A DNA stretch of 64,000 nt, from contig NZ_CP063231.1 of NCBI RefSeq assembly GCF_023612255.1, positions 1,656,001-1,720,000 of the forward strand, read 5' to 3'. Position numbers and translations under genes: made by a program. The notes below the pieces were generated by a model. It saw only the letters and a program-made list of their open reading frames with translations. It had not been told where the DNA came from and ran no database searches. Below are positions 1 through 9,062 of this stretch, piece after piece. The DNA is from Luteibacter flocculans. GTDB lineage: Bacteria; Pseudomonadota; Gammaproteobacteria; Xanthomonadales; Rhodanobacteraceae. Numbering within the stretch: position 1 is the first letter of the stretch; every line of letters begins with the position of its first letter.

Positions 1-1271
1 CGCAGCCTTCGTTCGACGTACTCCGGATCGTCGATGCCTGGCGCCAGAAGGGCCTCCTCAAACAACTCCTGACCGAAGTGGATCAGTTCACGGTCGGCTT
101 CAGCTTCGTTGAAAGCGATCACCTGCTCCAGTGTGCGCAAGGGCTGCTCCGTCCGTCGCGCGAGGTACGACGCGATGTCGTGCTTGAATTCGGTCAGCAC
201 AAGGCTCAATTGGTCGGCTACCGCCACCTCCGTCCCCGGTAACTCCACGTTATCGACGACGATCGCTCCCTTGCTTTCCAGAATTTCCACCGCACGATCC
301 ATGGCCGAGCCCCATCGGTTATCGTTGAAAGCGTGACGACGCACCACGCCGATGCGCATGCCTCGGACGGCGTCGGCGGCAAGCGCAAGGGTGTAGTCGG
401 AGAGATGCCGGTCGGCCTCGACGGTAAGAGGGTCGGTGGGATCGCTCCCGGCTATCGTTTTGAGCACGGCGGCAGCATCCGCCACGCTCCGCGTCATCGG
501 GCCGGCGCTGTCCTGCATGTGCGACACGGGGACGATGCCCGTGCGACTCACCAGGCCAATGGTGGGCTTCATGCCCACCAGGCCCATTGCCATGGCGGGT
601 CCAATGATCGAGCCCTGTGTTTCCGTGCCCAGCGCAGCCGTCGCCAGGCCTGCGGCGACTGCTGCGCCGGAACCTGAGCTGGAGCCAAACGGTGTTGCGT
701 AGAGCGCGAAGGGATTGAGCGTCGTGCCGCCACGCGCCGACCACCCATGCATCGACATCATGCTGCGGAAGTTGGCCCACTCGCTGAGATTCGCCTTGCC
801 GAGGATGATGGCGCCGGCTTCGCGCAGCTTGGCCGTGACCGTGGCGTCCTGCCGGGCTGGCAAGGGAAAGAGCAGAGAGCCCGCGGTGGTGCGCATGCGG
901 TCGCCTGTTTCGATGTTGTCCTTCAGCAGGATCGGGATACCAGTCAATGATGTTGCGGTGCCGTTGCGATAAGCCTGCGTCGCGGCATGGGCCGCGACGG
1001 CCGCATCCGGATTGGTCTCGATCACGGAACGTAACGTGGGCCCTGCGCGGTCGATCGCGTTGATGCGATCGAGGAACGACAGCGTCATGTCGAGCGGTGT
1101 CAGTTCACCACGGGCATACGCCTGGCGCAGCCCTGCAATGGACAGATAGGCATCGTCGACCGTGGCAGTTCGGCGAGCCGGAATGTCTTGGGCATGCGCG
1201 GGCGCCGCGGCGAGTGCGAGTGTCAACGCGGTGGCGAGGCATGGCGCAAGACGGGAGGGGAGGGGTGTCAT
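1..1271 (-). CDS. Secreted amidase (amidase signature family), 3' end outside window
   Basis: Amidase-signature enzyme expected to hydrolyse carboxamide bonds; substrate unknown. The ATG lies at 1271 (minus strand). The product begins with a signal peptide (basic start, hydrophobic stretch, Ala-rich end near residue 27). The Ser-cisSer-Lys triad can be placed by motif: K117 in ILLKDN, the cis-serine near S197 in a GSSSGSG loop, and nucleophile S221 in the TQGSIIGPA segment. About 423 codons are visible and the C-terminus runs off the left edge, so length cannot be judged. It lies 79 bp downstream of a second, clearly paralogous amidase gene in the same orientation, which suggests an operon produced by tandem duplication. 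Family assignment is firm; physiological role is inference. Confidence 0.9.
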   Translation of the reverse strand, partial: MTPLPSRLAPCLATALTLALAAAPAHAQDIPARRTATVDDAYLSIAGLRQAYARGELTPLDMTLSFLDRINAIDRAGPTLRSVIETNPDAAVAAHAATQAYRNGTATSLTGIPILLKDNIETGDRMRTTAGSLLFPLPARQDATVTAKLREAGAIILGKANLSEWANFRSMMSMHGWSARGGTTLNPFALYATPFGSSSGSGAAVAAGLATAALGTETQGSIIGPAMAMGLVGMKPTIGLVSRTGIVPVSHMQDSAGPMTRSVADAAAVLKTIAGSDPTDPLTVEADRHLSDYTLALAADAVRGMRIGVVRRHAFNDNRWGSAMDRAVEILESKGAIVVDNVELPGTEVAVADQLSLVLTEFKHDIASYLARRTEQPLRTLEQVIAFNEAEADRELIHFGQELFEEALLAPGIDDPEYVERRL

Positions 1272-1350
1272 GGGTTTTTCCTGTGTAAAGCGCAGGGGAT
1301 TCCGCTGCGCTACACACAGTGCCGACGCCCGCCCGGGACGGGCATAGGCG

Positions 1351-2931
1351 CTACCGGATCGGTAGCGTGGGCAGGTACGTCGGCCGGCGGAACGCCTTGA
1401 CCTTCTGCTCCACGCCATAGGCGATGGCAATGAGCGTGGGTTCGCTCCACTTGGTGCCGAAGAACACCACGCCGACGGGCAGATCGTGCGCGAATTCGAT
1501 GGGCAAGGTGATGGACGGATAGCCGGCTATCGCAGCGGGTGCCGACACGCCGCCGACGGTGGGATCGCCACTCACCACGTGGTCGCCAAGCACCAGATCG
1601 TTGACGAACGCCGGCCCCCAACTCGGGGCGAGCAGGGCATCCAGCTTGTCTTTCGCCAATGCCGCGTCGATGCCTTCCGGGCCGGCCAGCTGCTTGTTGC
1701 GATCGCGCATGCCGATGTACTTGGGGTCGTCGAGCCCGGCCTTGGCCTGCGCCGCAAGGAACAGTTCCTGGCCGAACCATGGCATTTCCTTCGCCGCCTC
1801 TCGTTCGTTGAATGCGATGAGATCGGCGAGCGTGCGCATCGGCTGATCCGGACGCGTGGCGAGATAGGCGGCGATGTCGTGCTTGAACTCGTAGAGCAAC
1901 ACGTCGATCTCGTGCTCGCTGAGTTCCTTCAGGTGCGGGATCTCCACGTTGTCGACGACCGTGGCGCCTTGCGCCTTCAACAACGCGATGGTGTGCTCGA
2001 GTGCGCGATCGGCATTAGGCTCGATGCCGGCGAGCTGGCGTACCACGCCGATGCGCTTGCCGCGAAGCGCGTTCGGATCGAGAAAGCGTGTGTAATCGGT
2101 GGCGTGCTTGTCCGCGTCGACCGTGGCGGGGTCGCGCGCGTCGGAACCGGCGATGGCACTCAGCACCGCGGCGGCGTCGGCCACGTTGCGCGCCATGGGG
2201 CCAGCGGTGTCCTGACTGTGCGAAATGGGGATGATGCCCGACCGGCTGACCAGGCCCACGGTGGGCTTGATGCCCACCAGGCCGGTCATCGACGCCGGGC
2301 AGATGATCGAGCCGTCCGTTTCGCTGCCGATGGCCGCCGTGGCAAGACCCGCGGCGACCGCAGCTCCTGAGCCGGCGCTCGAACCGCACGCATTGCGATC
2401 CAGCACGTACGGATTGACGGTAAGACCACCGCGCCCCGTCCAACCGCTGGTGGCGTGGTTGGAGCGCATGTTCGCCCACTCACTGAGGTTGGTCTTGCCA
2501 AGGATCACTGCGCCAGCCTTGCGCAGGCGGGCGGCAACTTCCGAATCGCGTGGTGCCGGCTTGATCGTGAGGGCCAGCGAACCGGCGCTGGTCATCATGC
2601 GGTCGCCCGTGTCGATGTTGTCCTTGAGCAGGATGGGGATGCCGCCGAGCGCGCCCTTGGGATGCTTGCGAGCGATGGCCAGGGCATCCGGATTGGTTTC
2701 CAGCACCGCGTTGATCGTCGGGCCAGCCTTGTCGATTCGCGCAATCCGATCCAGGAAGAGCTGAGTCAGCCCTTCGGGAGTCAAGGCGCCGGACGCATAG
2801 GCCTGACGCACACTGACGATGGAGGCGAAGGCATCGTCCTCGGTGGCCTCGCGGGCATGCGCGGCGGCGCCTTGGGTCGACCATGCCACGATGGTGGCGA
2901 GTGCGAGCATGCGGGTGGTGCGACGTGACAT
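1351..2931 (-). CDS. Secreted amidase (amidase signature family), paralogue
   Basis: 526-residue amidase-signature enzyme with an N-terminal signal peptide (hydrophobic core to about residue 25, AAAHA cleavage region). The catalytic triad is visible as K103 (ILLKDN), S184 (GSSAGSG) and S208 (TDGSIICPAS), with usual spacing. Length is normal for the family plus a leader. It is the first gene of a two-amidase unit; the downstream neighbour shares motif order and many residues, so the pair is a tandem duplication. The region between this gene and the divergent cytochrome gene at 3059 should hold promoters for both directions. Glutamyl-tRNA amidotransferase GatA is unlikely because both copies are exported and no gatB or gatC is present. 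Confidence 0.92.
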   Translation of the reverse strand: MSRRTTRMLALATIVAWSTQGAAAHAREATEDDAFASIVSVRQAYASGALTPEGLTQLFLDRIARIDKAGPTINAVLETNPDALAIARKHPKGALGGIPILLKDNIDTGDRMMTSAGSLALTIKPAPRDSEVAARLRKAGAVILGKTNLSEWANMRSNHATSGWTGRGGLTVNPYVLDRNACGSSAGSGAAVAAGLATAAIGSETDGSIICPASMTGLVGIKPTVGLVSRSGIIPISHSQDTAGPMARNVADAAAVLSAIAGSDARDPATVDADKHATDYTRFLDPNALRGKRIGVVRQLAGIEPNADRALEHTIALLKAQGATVVDNVEIPHLKELSEHEIDVLLYEFKHDIAAYLATRPDQPMRTLADLIAFNEREAAKEMPWFGQELFLAAQAKAGLDDPKYIGMRDRNKQLAGPEGIDAALAKDKLDALLAPSWGPAFVNDLVLGDHVVSGDPTVGGVSAPAAIAGYPSITLPIEFAHDLPVGVVFFGTKWSEPTLIAIAYGVEQKVKAFRRPTYLPTLPIR

Positions 2932-3058
2932 CGGGTTCCCCTGAGCGCGGACGAAGAGTCGCAGCTATCTTAACCTCGCCGATCGCGGCATATACTGGCC
3001 GGACGCCATGCGCGGCCAGTCCGGCGCGCTCGCCATCGTTACGCCAAGGGAGTAACTC

Positions 3059-3763
3059 ATGCGACGTCTCCTCCGCCGGCTCGCTGCCGCGGCCGCCGTG
3101 CTCTGCGCCGGTTCCCTCTGGGGGGCGGAAGCGCCGCCGGTACCGGACACGCTGGTTCAGCGCATTGCCGCCTGCACGAGCTGCCATGGCGAACATGGCG
3201 AGGGTGGCAACAACGGCTTCAATCCGCGCCTTGCGGGAAAGCCGGCGGGTTACCTCCATCGACAGATGCAGGATTTCCAGCGGGGGCTGCGTCACTACGA
3301 GATCATGGAATACACGGTGGCACCGCTGACCGATGCCTACATGCGCGAGATCGCGGAGTACTTCGCCGCGCAGGACGTGCCCTATACGCGTCATCCCATC
3401 CCGGCCACGACACCGGCCGCCATGGCACGCGGCGAACAGCTCGTGACGCAAGGCGATGCCGCACGAGGCGTTCCCGCCTGCATGGCGTGCCATGGTCCGA
3501 ACCTGACCGGCGTGCAGCCCGATATTCCCGGTCTGGTGGGACTGCCATACGACTACATCAGTGCCCAGTTGGGATCGTGGCGGACCGATACGCGCAGCAC
3601 CGTCGCGCCCGATTGCATGGCGACCGTCGTCAGCCGCCTGAGTGACGCCGACATCAGCGCCGTGTCCGCGTGGCTCGCGCAGCGTCCGGTGCCCGCCGAT
3701 GCGCACGCCGAGCCGCCCGGCAGCGTGAAACCGCCACTGCGCTGCGGCGTGCTGGGAGGTTGA
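3059..3763 (+). CDS. Di-haem cytochrome c, c4-like
   Basis: 234-residue exported c-type cytochrome. After a signal peptide (arginine-rich start, Ala-rich core, end near residue 23) there are two haem-attachment motifs, C39-T-S-C42-H43 and C141-M-A-C144-H145, about 100 residues apart. That is the two-domain layout of cytochrome c4 and related periplasmic electron carriers. An AAGGGAG ribosome site precedes the ATG at 3059. The next gene, a tri-haem cytochrome, starts one base after the stop, so the two are almost certainly co-transcribed and co-translated. No dehydrogenase or oxidase subunit adjoins them, so the electron donor is not visible from context. Confidence 0.9.
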   Translation: MRRLLRRLAAAAAVLCAGSLWGAEAPPVPDTLVQRIAACTSCHGEHGEGGNNGFNPRLAGKPAGYLHRQMQDFQRGLRHYEIMEYTVAPLTDAYMREIAEYFAAQDVPYTRHPIPATTPAAMARGEQLVTQGDAARGVPACMACHGPNLTGVQPDIPGLVGLPYDYISAQLGSWRTDTRSTVAPDCMATVVSRLSDADISAVSAWLAQRPVPADAHAEPPGSVKPPLRCGVLGG

Positions 3764-3764
3764 C

Positions 3765-4982
3765 ATGACACGCGCATTCCGTTGGATGACCTGGCTTGCC
3801 CTCAGCGCTGCTGCCACGCTCGCACACGCCGATGATGTGGAGCGCGGCAAATACCTCGCCACGGCGGGCGACTGCGCCGCCTGTCACACCGCGCGGCGTG
3901 GCGAGCCGTATGCCGGTGGCCGCATCGTGCCGACCCCTTTCGGGGCCATACCTGCACCCAACCTCACGCCCGACACGGAAACCGGCATCGGGGCATGGAG
4001 TGCCGATGATTTCTATCGCGCCATGCACTCGGGTGAAGGGCACGATGGTCGATCGCTGTATCCGGCGTTTCCGTTCACCTCGTATACCAAGGTCACGCGC
4101 GCGGATACGGATGCGATCTTCGCCTACCTCAAGGGCCTGCCGGCCGTGCGTCGCGCTGCGATACCCGACAGCCTGCGCTGGCCTTATCGCATGCGCTCGC
4201 TGATGACGGCGTGGCGCACGCTGTACTTCGACGAAGGCGAATACAAGACCGATCCCGCGCGCTCCGCGGCGTGGAATCGCGGTGCGTACCTCGTGCAGGG
4301 CCTGGGCCATTGCAACGAATGCCATGCACGGCGGAACAGTTTCGGCGCGATGGTCACCGATCCGTTCCTGGCCGGCGGCATCGTGCCTGTGCAGAACTGG
4401 TACGCGCCCGATCTATCGATGGGCACGCACGGCGGCCTCGCCGGGTGGACCGAAACGGACGTTGTAGCTCTGCTGAAGACCGGTCGCTCGTCGAAGGGCG
4501 TGGCGGTGGGGCAGATGGCCGAGGTAGTGCTGCGAAGCACACAGCATTTGACCGATGCCGACCTCGCCGCCATGGCTACGTATCTCAAGTCGTTGCCGGA
4601 TCGCGATCCGCCTCCCCAGCGCGAATCGGCCGCCAACGCGCGCGAACTTGCGATGAATGGACAGAAGGTCTACACCGATCGCTGCGCCGGCTGCCACGCG
4701 GCGGACGGCCGCGGCAAGGGCGACGCCTATCCCGCGCTGGATGGCAACGGTTCGGTCACCGAGCCCACGGGCATCAATGCGATCCGCATGGTGCTTTCCG
4801 GTGGTTTTTCGCCCGCCACTGCAGGCAACCCACGCCCGTACTCGATGCCGCCGTTCTCGCAGACGCTCAGCGACGACGATGCTGCGGCCGTGGTGACCTA
4901 CATCCGTCAGGCGTGGTCGAACAAGGCGCCCTCGGTGTCGCCCAACGACGTGCGCGCCTACCGTTCCACGCCGGGCGGCTGA
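3765..4982 (+). CDS. Tri-haem cytochrome c (dehydrogenase cytochrome-subunit type)
   Basis: 405-residue exported protein with a signal peptide (cleavage around residue 22) and three CxxCH motifs: C37-A-A-C40-H41, C183-N-E-C186-H187 and C307-A-G-C310-H311. Three haem domains in about 400 residues is the arrangement of the membrane-associated cytochrome subunits of periplasmic alcohol, gluconate and aldehyde dehydrogenases (AdhB-like family). The gene follows the di-haem cytochrome with one base between stop and ATG. Unlike the usual family context, no flavin or PQQ catalytic subunit is nearby, so it either serves an enzyme encoded elsewhere or works only with its neighbour. The family call is secure; the partner enzyme is not. 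Confidence 0.9.
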   Translation: MTRAFRWMTWLALSAAATLAHADDVERGKYLATAGDCAACHTARRGEPYAGGRIVPTPFGAIPAPNLTPDTETGIGAWSADDFYRAMHSGEGHDGRSLYPAFPFTSYTKVTRADTDAIFAYLKGLPAVRRAAIPDSLRWPYRMRSLMTAWRTLYFDEGEYKTDPARSAAWNRGAYLVQGLGHCNECHARRNSFGAMVTDPFLAGGIVPVQNWYAPDLSMGTHGGLAGWTETDVVALLKTGRSSKGVAVGQMAEVVLRSTQHLTDADLAAMATYLKSLPDRDPPPQRESAANARELAMNGQKVYTDRCAGCHAADGRGKGDAYPALDGNGSVTEPTGINAIRMVLSGGFSPATAGNPRPYSMPPFSQTLSDDDAAAVVTYIRQAWSNKAPSVSPNDVRAYRSTPGG

Positions 4983-5051
4983 GCCTGGAGACGTTCACGG
5001 TAGCCCACTACCACGCCTCATAGTGCAAACGTTGTATGGAGCTGCTCGAAA

Positions 5052-5073
5052 GCACGGTCTAACGTGACCGTGC
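5052..5073. repeat. Perfect 8-bp inverted repeat after the cytochrome operon
   Basis: GCACGGTC and GACCGTGC are separated by six bases between the cytochrome operon and the delta-60 repeat gene. There is no T-run after it, so it is a weak terminator candidate; it could equally be an operator for the gene starting at 5152. The inverted symmetry is seen directly; function is not. Confidence 0.45.
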
Positions 5074-5151
5074 GTTTGCCAACACGGATGTGGGACGGCT
5101 TTCATCCGAGAGGCCGGGTCAAGGATGCAAAATCGGAATAAGGAGAGCGTC

Positions 5152-6477
5152 ATGAGCAAGGAAGCGAAGAGCGGTGAGCTCGAGAAGGAGTTCAGCCCGC
5201 CGTTCCACAGAGGCGTAGGAAGCATGCTTCCTTTGACCGATGGCGGTATGTATTTGACAACATCGCTGGACGCCTCAGACCCCGACGAGGGGGTGGCCCT
5301 GCTGGTCGCCCGTGTCGATGCGGAAGGCAATGCAGACGTCGGTTTCGGTGTCAGTGGCATCGCATCTGCCCAGATATACATGGACTCGACGCTATCGGTC
5401 CCTATGGGCGTCATGCAGGGGAGCGACGGGAAGATCACGGCGGCGGTGGTGATGAACCGCACCATCGGCTTGGCTCGCTTCACGCCAAAAGGCGATATCG
5501 ATTCCACGTTCGGTAACTCGGGCACCATTACCCACGTCCTCGATCGCCTGCCACCGAGGCCTTCCGGGGTTCCTCCTCGCGAAGTCTTCGATGCGTGTGG
5601 CGGGGCGCGATCAGACGCCATTTCCGACGGAGAGCCCCGCGCAGTCGGAGCCATGCATGGCGGGATCGTTCCGGCGCCGGGTGGCGGCATGTATTTCGTG
5701 CGTGACAACGGTTTCGGCGGTCCCGGGTGGAGCTACCTGGTTCGCTTCAACGCCTTGGGCTTACTGGACAGAAGCTTTGATGACGACGGCGTCGTCTACG
5801 TCCAGCACCCCGATGGCTCTCAAACGGTTGCGCTCGCTGTCAGTAGTGTCGTGAATATCGAGGAAGGCAGCAAAGTTGTCGTCGCTGGCTGGGTCGGCGG
5901 TATCAATGACCATAAGGCCTTCGTCGCCCGCTTCGATAAAAACGGTCAACTGGACACTGCTTTTGGGGAGGGCGGGTTTGCGGTGGTGAAGCCGTCGCGA
6001 GATACATCGTCCATGCTGTTCGGCGCGGTGCACGTGACGCGTGACGGGCGTATCTTCGCGAGTGGGCAAACCGAAGAAGGCGTACGACGCGTGGGGATAT
6101 TGGTTGGCCTGGATACCACAGGCAAGCCGCTGCTTTCGTTCAACCAAGGTGAGCCTGTTCTGTTCGATCTGTTAGACACGGATATGAAAAACGATTTCCG
6201 GACAAATGTCGCGGTCCAGGCTGACGGCAAGATTGTCGTTGTGGGGCAGGTAGTCAATTCAGAAGCGCGTACGGGCAGTGCCCTCGTGGCGCGCTACCTG
6301 CCGGACGGTTCCCTCGATAGCAGCTTCGCGACTCCCCAAGGCTGGATCACGATCAATCCGTTCGGAAGGACGGATAACTGGGTATTCACTTCGGAGCTCG
6401 CACCCGATGGAAAGATCGTCCTCGCAGGCGGATCCTTCGATTCCACGGCCGGCTGGGTCGTACGTTTGTCGAGCTGA
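5152..6477 (+). CDS. Delta-60 repeat protein (beta-propeller-like)
   Basis: 441-residue protein built of repeated units of 50-60 residues, each with a D-x-x-F-G/D-x-x-G motif (DVGFGVSG, DSTFGNSG, DRSFDDDG, DTAFGEGG, DSSFATPQG) followed by a strand and a DGKI-type turn. This is the delta-60 repeat (DUF5122) pattern. I chose the ATG at 5152 because AAGGAG precedes it by seven bases; an upstream in-frame ATG at 5125 has its AAGG too close. No signal peptide is visible although many relatives are exported, so it may be cytoplasmic or use another route. It stands alone between the cytochromes and a convergent DNA glycosylase. Molecular function is unknown. Confidence 0.85.
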   Translation: MSKEAKSGELEKEFSPPFHRGVGSMLPLTDGGMYLTTSLDASDPDEGVALLVARVDAEGNADVGFGVSGIASAQIYMDSTLSVPMGVMQGSDGKITAAVVMNRTIGLARFTPKGDIDSTFGNSGTITHVLDRLPPRPSGVPPREVFDACGGARSDAISDGEPRAVGAMHGGIVPAPGGGMYFVRDNGFGGPGWSYLVRFNALGLLDRSFDDDGVVYVQHPDGSQTVALAVSSVVNIEEGSKVVVAGWVGGINDHKAFVARFDKNGQLDTAFGEGGFAVVKPSRDTSSMLFGAVHVTRDGRIFASGQTEEGVRRVGILVGLDTTGKPLLSFNQGEPVLFDLLDTDMKNDFRTNVAVQADGKIVVVGQVVNSEARTGSALVARYLPDGSLDSSFATPQGWITINPFGRTDNWVFTSELAPDGKIVLAGGSFDSTAGWVVRLSS

Positions 6478-6524
6478 TGATGTAACCGCTATCGAACGGT
6501 GAATCCAGGCGCCCGCTCAAAACC

Positions 6525-7058
6525 TCAGCGTCGGACGCCTGCGGTTCGAGCCTTTACGAAATCCGCCATCGCCTGCCAGGCGCGTAGATCCCACGACCTG
6601 CGCGCCTGGCCCGAGGGTGAGGGAAGTACGAAAACGTGCGCGCCACCGAACTGGGCCTCCTGCAACCCATAGCTCACGCCCTTGCCGAGCGCTGCAATGC
6701 CGCCGTGCTTGCTGGTGAAGGCGAGGGCGGTCGGGCGGAAGCGTTCGATCTTGTCGCGCAGCGCGGCCACGTCGAACGCATCGACCGGCAACTCGGCGTC
6801 GTTGCCGAAGTGAAACTTCGATAGGTCGGTGAGGCCCAGCCCAAAGGTGGGCAGCAGGGGATACTCCGCAGGCAGGAGCAGGCGCGGCGTTAACCCTGTC
6901 GCGAACAACGTCCGCCAGAACATGTTGCCCGGATGCGCGTAATACGCGCCTTCGCGCGCGGAGCGCGCGCCTGCGGCCGTGCCACAGAAGATCAGGCGGA
7001 GGCCGGGTCGCAGCACATCGGGAAGAATGAAGCGTTCGTTCGCACTGGGGAGGGGCAT
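6525..7058 (-). CDS. mug: G/U mismatch-specific DNA glycosylase, Mug/UDG superfamily
   Basis: 177-residue protein of the uracil-DNA glycosylase superfamily, Mug/TDG branch, which removes uracil or related bases from mismatches in base-excision repair. Motif 1 is GTAAG (residues 26-30) followed by YYAHPGNMFW, the family hallmark. Near residue 146, VLPSPSG matches the second DNA-binding motif. Length fits the family. I prefer the ATG at 7058, which starts 19 codons inside the longest possible frame, because that extra N-terminal stretch is Arg-rich and unlike the family. It is convergent with the delta-60 repeat gene and divergent from the MscS gene at 7168. Confidence 0.88.
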   Translation of the reverse strand: MPLPSANERFILPDVLRPGLRLIFCGTAAGARSAREGAYYAHPGNMFWRTLFATGLTPRLLLPAEYPLLPTFGLGLTDLSKFHFGNDAELPVDAFDVAALRDKIERFRPTALAFTSKHGGIAALGKGVSYGLQEAQFGGAHVFVLPSPSGQARRSWDLRAWQAMADFVKARTAGVRR

Positions 7059-7167
7059 GAGCGCGATTCTATCCGTCGGGTGCCTCGCCCGCCGCTGCTG
7101 GTACTCCACACCCACGATGTTGCATCACAACAGAACGTGGACATATGGGGCGTTAGGCTAAGTCACC

Positions 7168-8286
7168 ATGAACCTGACCGACTGGATGCCAGATATCGCG
7201 CATCCGTGGACGCGTTTTGCGTTGGCCGTTGTGGTCGCGCTCGTGGTCGCGGGAATCCTCCGCCGTGTGGTGCATGCGTTGCTGCGCCGTCTTGCCATAC
7301 GGCATCCCATGGGGGCGAGCATCGTCGCGCGAGCGAATGCGCCCATGGAAACCATCGTGCCGTTGGCGATGCTGCTGCTCTCGTGTCGCCTCGCCCCAGA
7401 CGAGCCCGCCCGGCTCGTCGGCGCGCTGGAGCATGCTCTGGCGCTCGCCTTGATCGTGGCTTGCACGTGGTTCGTCGTGCGTTGCCTCGGCGCGGTGGAA
7501 GCGGCGGTGTCGCGCTTCAACCCCATCGATCTCGACGACAATCTGCGTGCGCGTCGTGTGCAGACGCAGGTTCGTGTGCTCAGCCGCACGGCCATGGTGG
7601 TTACCGTGGTCCTGGGTATCGGCATCGCCTTGATGACGTTTCCGGCGGTGCGCCAATTTGGGGCCAGCCTTCTCGCATCGGCGGGTATTGCCGGTCTGGC
7701 GGTCGGCCTGGCTGCCAAGCCCATGCTGGGAAATCTCATTGCAGGCATGCAGCTCGCCCTGACGCAGCCGATCCGGATCGACGACGTAGTAGTGATCGAG
7801 AACGAGTGGGGCAAGATCGAGGAAATCACCAGTACCTATGTCGTTGTGCGGATATGGGACGAGCGTCGATTGGTCGTGCCGTTGCAGTATTTCATCGAGC
7901 GCCCGTTCCAGAACTGGACCCGCACGAACTCGCAGATCCTCGGCTCGGTCATGCTCTGGTTCGACTATGGGTTGCCGCTCGAGCCGTTGCGCGCCGAACT
8001 GCAGCGGCTATGCAAGTCGGCGGCCGAATGGGACGGACGCGTATGCGTGCTGCAGGTGGTGGACGCCAGCGAGAAGGCGATGCAGTTGCGCGCGCTGGTC
8101 AGTTCGTCAAATTCCAGCGCATCGTGGGACTTGCGCTGCAAGGTGCGCGAGGGCTTGATCGACTACGTTCGCCGCGAGTGTCCCGGGTATCTCCCGCGCT
8201 TTCGCGGCGAGGTGGAGAGTGCTGTACGCGCCGCCGATGCGGCGACCCCGCCGTTCGCAAGCCGCATGGCTTCGTCGCGCTCCTGA
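7168..8286 (+). CDS. Small-conductance mechanosensitive channel, MscS family
   Basis: 372-residue inner-membrane protein. Hydrophobic segments lie at about residues 15-33, 58-75, 88-108 and 140-160. The pore-lining helix is the Gly/Ala-rich run LLASAGIAGLAVGLAAKPM, followed by the conserved LGNLIAGMQLALTQPIRIDDVV segment that opens the cytoplasmic beta-domain. These are diagnostic of MscS-type channels, which release solutes on hypo-osmotic shock. The gene begins 109 bp from the divergent mug start and precedes a DUF1003 gene by 114 bp in the same direction. A second, much larger MscS relative lies at 48208-50628. Confidence 0.92.
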   Translation: MNLTDWMPDIAHPWTRFALAVVVALVVAGILRRVVHALLRRLAIRHPMGASIVARANAPMETIVPLAMLLLSCRLAPDEPARLVGALEHALALALIVACTWFVVRCLGAVEAAVSRFNPIDLDDNLRARRVQTQVRVLSRTAMVVTVVLGIGIALMTFPAVRQFGASLLASAGIAGLAVGLAAKPMLGNLIAGMQLALTQPIRIDDVVVIENEWGKIEEITSTYVVVRIWDERRLVVPLQYFIERPFQNWTRTNSQILGSVMLWFDYGLPLEPLRAELQRLCKSAAEWDGRVCVLQVVDASEKAMQLRALVSSSNSSASWDLRCKVREGLIDYVRRECPGYLPRFRGEVESAVRAADAATPPFASRMASSRS

Positions 8287-8400
8287 GGCTCACATCGTCT
8301 ACGTGGGGGCGTCGCGGCAAGCGGCGGCAAGGCCGTGAAAGGTACGGCATGCTAGCGTTCGCGCCAGGCACGTCGCCCCACCCCTTGCGAGGAGAGCATC

Positions 8401-8979
8401 ATGGGATCCACCGAGCACACCCCCGAGCGCGCCGCACGTCGCTGGTTTGCCAAAAGCTTCGACGAACTGACCCAAGCGGAGCGGCGCATCGTGGAGCGCA
8501 TGGCTCAGCACAAGCTGGTGTCGGAGGACGTCGATGCCGTCTACCGCTCGGATCTCACGTTCGGCCAGCGGCTGGCCGACAATGTGTCGCGATTCGGCGG
8601 TTCGTGGACTTTCATCCTCGTGTTCGCGGGCGTGCTGGTGCTCTGGACGTGTTTGAATTCCTACGTGCTGCACAAGCCGTTCGATCCTTATCCGTACATC
8701 TTCCTCAACCTCTTGCTGTCGATGCTCGCCGCGGTACAGGCGCCCGTCATCATGATGAGCCAGAACCGTCAGGCAGCGATGGACCGGCTCGATGCCGCCA
8801 ACGACTACAAGGTCAACCTCAAGGCTGAGCTCGAGATCATGGGTCTGCACGACAAGCTCGATCAGATCCGCACCGATCAACTTACCGCACTGCTCGCGAA
8901 GCAGCAGGAACAGATCGATCTTTTGCTGGCGTTGATGCGTCAGGCCGAAAAGCGCGGTCCCGTCGCTGGCGAAGGCTGA
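8401..8979 (+). CDS. DUF1003 membrane protein
   Basis: 192-residue protein of the DUF1003 family. The signature is visible: a soluble N-terminus, GQRLADNVSRFGGSWTFI leading into two transmembrane helices (about residues 71-90 and 100-120), then QNRQAAMDRLDAANDYKVN and a charged, probably coiled-coil tail with LHDKLDQIR. A GAGGAG ribosome site precedes the ATG. Relatives are uncharacterised integral membrane proteins. It may share a transcript with the upstream MscS gene, and a strong bidirectional terminator follows at 9015-9040. Confidence 0.9.
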   Translation: MGSTEHTPERAARRWFAKSFDELTQAERRIVERMAQHKLVSEDVDAVYRSDLTFGQRLADNVSRFGGSWTFILVFAGVLVLWTCLNSYVLHKPFDPYPYIFLNLLLSMLAAVQAPVIMMSQNRQAAMDRLDAANDYKVNLKAELEIMGLHDKLDQIRTDQLTALLAKQQEQIDLLLALMRQAEKRGPVAGEG

Positions 8980-9014
8980 GGCACGCGACTCCTAACCGGT
9001 ACACGACGCAAAAA

Positions 9015-9040
9015 AAAGACCCGGCGTGAGCCGGGTCTTT
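9015..9040. terminator. Bidirectional intrinsic terminator
   Basis: Perfect 11-bp stem (AAAGACCCGGC / GCCGGGTCTTT) with loop GTGA. A run of A on the left gives a U-tract for the minus-strand typA transcript, and T-rich sequence on the right serves the DUF1003 transcript. Confidence 0.9.
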
Positions 9041-9062
9041 CGTTATCGCGTCAGCTAGGGAA

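Noticed and set aside
1349-1369. Near-palindrome CGCTACCG-GAT-CGGTAGCG
   Set aside because: It coincides with the last codons of the amidase gene (LPIR-stop) and has no U-tract, so terminator function is doubtful.
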